In this document: positions 59,273-64,000 of the stretch, one piece after another
How positions within the stretch are numbered: the stretch's first letter is position 1
How the letters are laid out: every line of letters starts with the position of its first letter
NCBI GenBank assembly: GCA_030052745.1
Contig: JANBVO010000004.1
Coordinates: forward strand, 744,001-808,000
Reading direction: 5' to 3'
From: Pleurostoma richardsiae
Lineage: Eukaryota; Ascomycota; Sordariomycetes; Calosphaeriales; Pleurostomataceae
Length of the DNA: 64,000 bases
Program-made: the position numbers and the translations under genes
Notes under the pieces: generated by a model
What the model saw: only the letters and a program-made list of their open reading frames with translations
What the model was told of the DNA's origin: nothing
Database searches by the model: none

Positions 59273-60827
59273 TCAATCATTTGACAATGGTTCAGGACTT
59301 GAACATAAAAATGCACTGGTACACATACAGAGCGTGTTGTACCTTTTAATTCTGCTGTTAGTAGGCGGGGGGTGCGGTTGAAAAGGGGCTGCAAACACCA
59401 ACCTAAGACGAATAAGCAGCTCGCCGTTCGGGGATTGCCTCGCCGAACTTCAGTAGAAGATTTGGGCTAGAATAGGCCGTCTATAGAAATCTGGGAAACG
59501 CATTCCTGGCTACCTACCTCGTAATGCCGCCCGTACGAAGCGGAACTCAACCGGAATTCCCATGTACGACTCGCTGTCTGGACGGACGGCCTTTGCCCTC
59601 CTACCCTTTTTCCTTCGGTGCAAAACCAATGGTCGAACGGTTACGGCCCCTTACAGCCCTTGCCAAGCAGGTGGCCCGTAGGGCAGGCCTGCAACCGGGC
59701 GCTCCCGGACTGGACCGAAAAGCCGATCTCGTCAGAGTCCCCGCATCCCGCATCTTGGGTTTGAGCCGCACCCACGCCACGTGGAGACCCGGGACACTGG
59801 CCCGCAGCCCAAATGACGACAATGGCAGCGGCTCCATCATTTACAACTTTCCCTTTATGGTATTTTGTTTTCCTTGCTTGTCAGACGTCATCACCAGGAG
59901 GACAGGGACTCTTATCAGGCAATTGTCTTTGTATAGTAGGCGCATAAGCGAGCAGAAACGAGCTGTGGAGGGTGAATGGAGTTGGTCTACAATGGGTTTA
60001 TTGACATCAATTTTTTGTCCCTGGATGGTTACTGATATTGGCGTCGCGGTCGTGATGTCGACATGTCGCGATGCTTTTTTTGAGGTGTGAATCAGCTTTG
60101 GTGGAGCGTCACTTTGCTGCCTGTGAAAGCTGGGGCCAAGTTCGGACGGCAGCTGCTGATTGGCTGGCGGGGCTGTGTCGGACCCATTTTTCCACACTGT
60201 TCGCCGCGAAAGACGCGACCGCTGACCTTTGACCTTCGACTTCCTCCAGCAAAAGCATTCCGCGCCTCATCCACCCAGTCTTCAACCGCAGCAGCGCCAA
60301 TGCGAAGCGAGGTCCTTTTTTGCATTCAGCCATCCGCCAGAGACATTGCGATTCTTCGGCCAAAGTCTGCTTTGTCGGTCGGCGACTGCTCTTGCCGACT
60401 CCCAAAAATCCCTATCGTTCTACTACCCTTCGTAGCATCTTTGCTTTGAATCACCTACACTGGCCTGGATAAACACGGTCCACTTGTCCCTCCCTCCCTT
60501 TTCATGCCTACGGCCTCTTCTTGTCTTTTTCCATCAAGCACCCCTTGACTGTGAGTATGACCCAGCCTTGAACATTGCCTCCTCGGGCGTCGAGGTGCAT
60601 CGCATTGCACCACCCCTTGGACTCCATGTCTGTTGTCCATCGCAGCATCACAAGACTGACTCTTCCATCATCGCAGCTTCAGCTACACACCTCTCTGCGT
60701 CTTCTACCCGACGCATCTTTCCCGCCCACATCGCTTGCAGCCGAAGGCGACCCATACTTGATTGAGTGCTGCGCACCGACGTCGACACTTATCCTACCTC
60801 TACTTGATTTCGTAAGCCATCACCAAC
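59273..60827. promoter_or_regulatory. intergenic and upstream region of the AAA ATPase
   Basis: 1.55 kb. The frame 59524-60090 (+) is open for 188 codons but has no domain or family resemblance. The last ~380 bases are pyrimidine-rich (C/T runs around 60490-60545 and 60660-60730), typical of a fungal promoter or 5' leader. Confidence 0.5.
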
Positions 60828-63800
60828 ATGCCATCTAAGAGAAAGCGCGACATCTTGGAGGACTTCGATCCAAACCAGTCGGACCCAGAGGACGAGAACT
60901 TCGACCCAGCCGAGGACAGCCCCCACGACACCAAAAAATCACGCTCCCACAGGGGCAGCAAGTCCACGGCGCATCCGCGCAGGAAAGGGGGCAAGTATCG
61001 TGGGTCGGACGTGTCCAATGATGATATCTCGGATAGTGAACGAGAGTATGGGGAGGACCACTCCGACGAGGATTTACCAGTCAATGCGACTGGCCGACGG
61101 ATGAGAAAGGCCGCAGTAAAACATCAAAGCTACAAGGAGAGTAGCGGCGAAAGCGCTGTCGAGGACTCGGACGGTGACGGCGAGGAGATCGAGGACTTGC
61201 CAAAAAAAGCAAAAAAGCAGCGACAGACTCGCATCGTTGTCTTGAAAGTCGACCCGAAGCGTAAGCGTATAACGAGAGCTGAGGCGCAAAACCCGGCCTC
61301 AGGCATCAGCACTCGTCGTACTCGGGCTCGTACCGAGGAGCTGGACGAAGAGCTCGTGGAACTTTCCAACTCTGGGAGGCACGTTCAGACCGCTCGGGCA
61401 TCCAAGAGTAAGAGCCCCGAGGCGTACGCTCGTGCTGCGCGAGCTACCCGAGGCGGAAAGGGTGTCTCGAAACCCGCTGCTTCAGTTATCGAGGAAGCTA
61501 CGCAAGAGAGCAGTGCTCAAGATAACCAACACGGTGATGATGAAGCTGTTACTGGAGAGGTTGCCGCTGACGATAACGCCGTTGAGGAGCATATCGAAAG
61601 TGCTGAGGAGGCCGCTGATGCTGTGCCCAATATTGACGACATACCTAATGAGGATGTCGTGATGGAGGAGCCAGAAGAGGAGGCAGCTGAGGAGGAGGTT
61701 CCGGCGCAGGCGGGTGATGACGATGATGATGATGACGACGCCCCAATCACTCGTCGCACTCGGGCCGCTAGAGCCAGTATATCAGCTCCGGCTGCCGAGG
61801 AAGCCTCGGATGAGCCTGAAAATAACGGCTCAAGCCGCCGGTTGACCCGCGGCTCACGGCTTCGCAAGAAGAAGAACGATCAGGAGCCGAGCAGCGACTT
61901 CGAGCCTGGTGATGAATCCGGCGATGGAGGCGCCTCGGATGCGTCTGAGAAAGGTGACAAGGCAGCTGCTGCCGACGATGATGATGATGACGAGTATTCG
62001 AGCGCCGCGCCGCGCAGGGGGAGAGCGAAGACGAGAAGTAGGAAACGACGCCGCGGAGAGGACTCGGGCGATGAGGATGTGGTTTTGGACAAAGATGAAA
62101 TGGCCGAAGAACTTGAGGACCTTAGATCCTCCCCGTCGCGCAACCGTGCCCGCCGCACGCGGCGTCGCTCACCCTCAATCGTGTATGAGGAGCCTTTGGC
62201 TAAGAGACGGCGTACTGCGCCGGTTGATTACACCATCAAACCCTTGGGTGAACTTGTCGTTGAACAAGACGATGACGATGAACCTGCACCCACTCCGGCT
62301 CGTCGCAAAGGGCGCAGTGGTGGGAACGCCGTCTGGGAACGCAACCTCAATACTACCTACGGTCCATTTGGAGGAGGCGGTGGGCTCGGCTCAATTCTTG
62401 CGGGTCCCTGGGGAACTGGAGCTACCGGGGGTGTCGAATCCGACAGTAGCGACGATGAGATGGGAGGAAGAACTGGTGTGGGGGGTGCTGTTGGCATGAC
62501 TCCTACATCTGGTGCCGCCCCTTCCATGTTCCCCGGCGCAGGACAACCCATCAATCTCGAGGCTATCACAGGCGTAGGTGCCACTCCCAATGTGGGCAAA
62601 CTCAAGAACCAGAAGGCCTTTGCGGATGCCGACCCGCTCGGAGTTGACATGAATGTGGACTTCTCCCAAGTCGGTGGTCTGCAAAATCATATCGATCAGC
62701 TCAAGGAGATGGTCCAGCTGCCTCTCCTCTACCCAGAGCTCTTCACGAAGTTCCACGTCACGCCGCCCCGCGGTGTCCTCTTTCATGGTCCTCCGGGTAC
62801 TGGTAAGACGCTCCTGGCGAGAGCGCTTGCCAACTCGGTGGGCTCAGGAGGGCGAAAGATCACCTTCTACATGCGCAAGGGTGCTGATGCGCTGAGCAAG
62901 TGGGTTGGCGAGGCTGAAAAGCAGCTTCGTCTCCTCTTCGAAGAGGCGAGAAAGACGCAGCCCAGCATCATCTTCTTCGACGAAATCGACGGTCTCGCTC
63001 CTGTTCGGTCTAGTAAACAAGAACAGATCCACGCATCCATCGTCTCAACTTTGCTTGCTCTGATGGACGGCATGGACGGCCGTGGTCAAGTCATTGTCAT
63101 CGGCGCTACGAATCGTCCCGATAACATTGACCCTGCCCTTCGGCGGCCAGGGCGGTTTGACCGCGAGTTCTACTTCCCCCTCCCCGACGTTGATGGCCGA
63201 CGAGCTATCCTTGACATTCACACGAAAGATTGGGGGCTCTCTGACGAGTTCAAGGGTGGACTTGCTGAGTACACGAAGGGTTATGGCGGCGCTGACCTCC
63301 GGGCTCTGTGTACCGAAGCTGCACTCAATGCCATCCAAAGGACGTACCCTCAGATCTACTCTTCAAAGGAGAAACTCATCGTGGATCCCGAGAAGATAAC
63401 GATTCATGCTACCGACTTTATGATTTCAATGAAGAAGATGATCCCATCTTCCCAACGCTCGGCATCCTCGGCCGCCGCGCCGTTGCCTAAACCAATAGAG
63501 CCACTGCTTCGCGATCAGTTTGCTAGTATCGAGAAGATTCTCAAGGACATTCTACCACAGAAGAAGAAGATCACTGCCCTCGAAGAAGCGATGTATGAGC
63601 CATTTGAAGATTCAGATCATGGTTTTGGTCGGGAGAACTTGCACCAGGATTTCGAGAGAGCCCGGGTCTTCCGCCCTAGGCTGCTCATCGCAGGTCTTCC
63701 TGGCATGGGTCAGGGATACCTGTCATCTGCTATCCTTCACCATTTCGAACGTGTCCATGTTCAGAATTTTGACTTGGCAACTCTCCTGGGAGACGGACGT

Positions 63801-64000
63801 GTAAGTATTCAACATCATGCCATGAAGGACAGCGCTAACCTGCCAACAGCCCGTGGAACAAGTCATTGTCAGTCACTTTGTAGAAGTCAAGCGTCACAAG
63901 CCCAGCGTGATCTATATACCCAACGTTGACGCTTGGTACTCCACAATCGGCACCATAGCTGTCAACACTTTCCTCACAATGTTGAGATCAATCCCGCCAA
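60828..64000 (+). CDS. YTA7: bromodomain AAA ATPase, Yta7/ATAD2/Abo1 type (3' end outside window)
   Basis: Chromatin-bound hexameric ATPase acting on histone H3-H4. Exon 1 is 60828-63800; after a 49-nt intron (63801-63849) exon 2 continues past the edge, so about 1041 residues are visible. The N-terminal ~500 residues are acidic and basic low complexity with repeated RRTRAR-type motifs and Asp/Glu runs. The first AAA module has DFSQVGGLQNHIDQLKEMV, Walker A GPPGTGKT (about 654-661), Walker B IIFFDEID (about 714-721) and arginine-finger region DPALRRPGRFDRE. The second AAA module (FRPRLLIAGLPGMGQGYLSS) has a degenerate Walker A, as is usual for this family. The bromodomain is expected beyond the window. 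The low-complexity N-terminus plus VGGL/AAA order separates it from Cdc48. Confidence 0.94.

Noticed and set aside
59524-60090. 188-codon plus-strand open frame between RPA49 and the AAA ATPase
   Set aside because: No recognisable family, irregular composition, no supporting splice or promoter context. Kept only as a note in the intergenic entry.
61700-62000. Runs of GATGAT/GACGAT as a microsatellite
   Set aside because: They encode the acidic Asp/Glu tracts expected in the N-terminus of Yta7/ATAD2 proteins and keep the frame.

Overview
The window reads as nuclear DNA of a filamentous ascomycete, most likely a Sordariomycete. Supporting this are spliced genes with mostly 50-120 nt GT..AG introns, several with a CTAAC/CTGAC-like branch site, plus Zn2Cys6 regulators, WSC proteins, a fungal-type G-gamma ending in a CaaX box, an OPT transporter and the fungal Rdx family. 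The class is an inference from protein character; no rRNA or species marker is present. I recognised no transposon, provirus, CRISPR array, rRNA or tRNA.

Layout. 1-1573 (-): secreted or wall-anchored WSC protein, cut by the window edge. 4563-7996 (-): translation factor eIF3a. 9615-9955 (+): heterotrimeric G-protein gamma subunit. 11838-12895 (+): Rdx/SelT-like thioredoxin-fold protein. 14397-15628 (-): protein phosphatase 1 catalytic subunit. 19205-22875 (-): NTO1/BRPF-type PHD protein of the NuA3 acetyltransferase. 25646-28277 (-): leucine-rich-repeat protein. 28278-36116: 7.8 kb with no gene I can support. 36117-37175 (-) and 37569-38966 (+): a divergent pair of mitochondrial genes (TMEM223/Mrx15-like membrane protein and pyruvate dehydrogenase protein X). 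39540-48088: an accessory-looking block of Zn2Cys6 regulator, isochorismatase-like hydrolase, DHA1 drug/metabolite transporter and a second Zn2Cys6 regulator, followed by an oligopeptide transporter (48917-52064, -). 53593-59272: mitochondrial beta-ketoacyl-ACP synthase, CBP3 cytochrome bc1 chaperone, dihydrofolate reductase (-) and RNA polymerase I subunit A49. 60828 to the right edge (+): Yta7/ATAD2-type bromodomain AAA ATPase, 3' incomplete.

How they fit together. Most genes are single-copy housekeeping genes. The mitochondrial ones form a loose theme: protein X is a lipoylated subunit, mitochondrial fatty acid synthesis (the ketoacyl synthase) supplies lipoic acid, and CBP3 serves cytochrome b. 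The 39.5-48 kb block is the only part that looks like a small regulated metabolic or detoxification cluster. The 359-base promoter shared by its hydrolase and transporter holds three near-identical CTCAACTCCGGA elements, which are plausible CGG sites for the flanking Zn2Cys6 proteins. Other ordered DNA that gene calls do not explain: a five-unit 8-bp CCGGAG array next to an E-box before CBP3, a 27-bp tandem repeat before A49, a nested dyad in the shared PDX1 promoter, and a 25-C run inside an intron of the Rdx gene. All exon coordinates were derived by hand from splice motifs and frame continuity.
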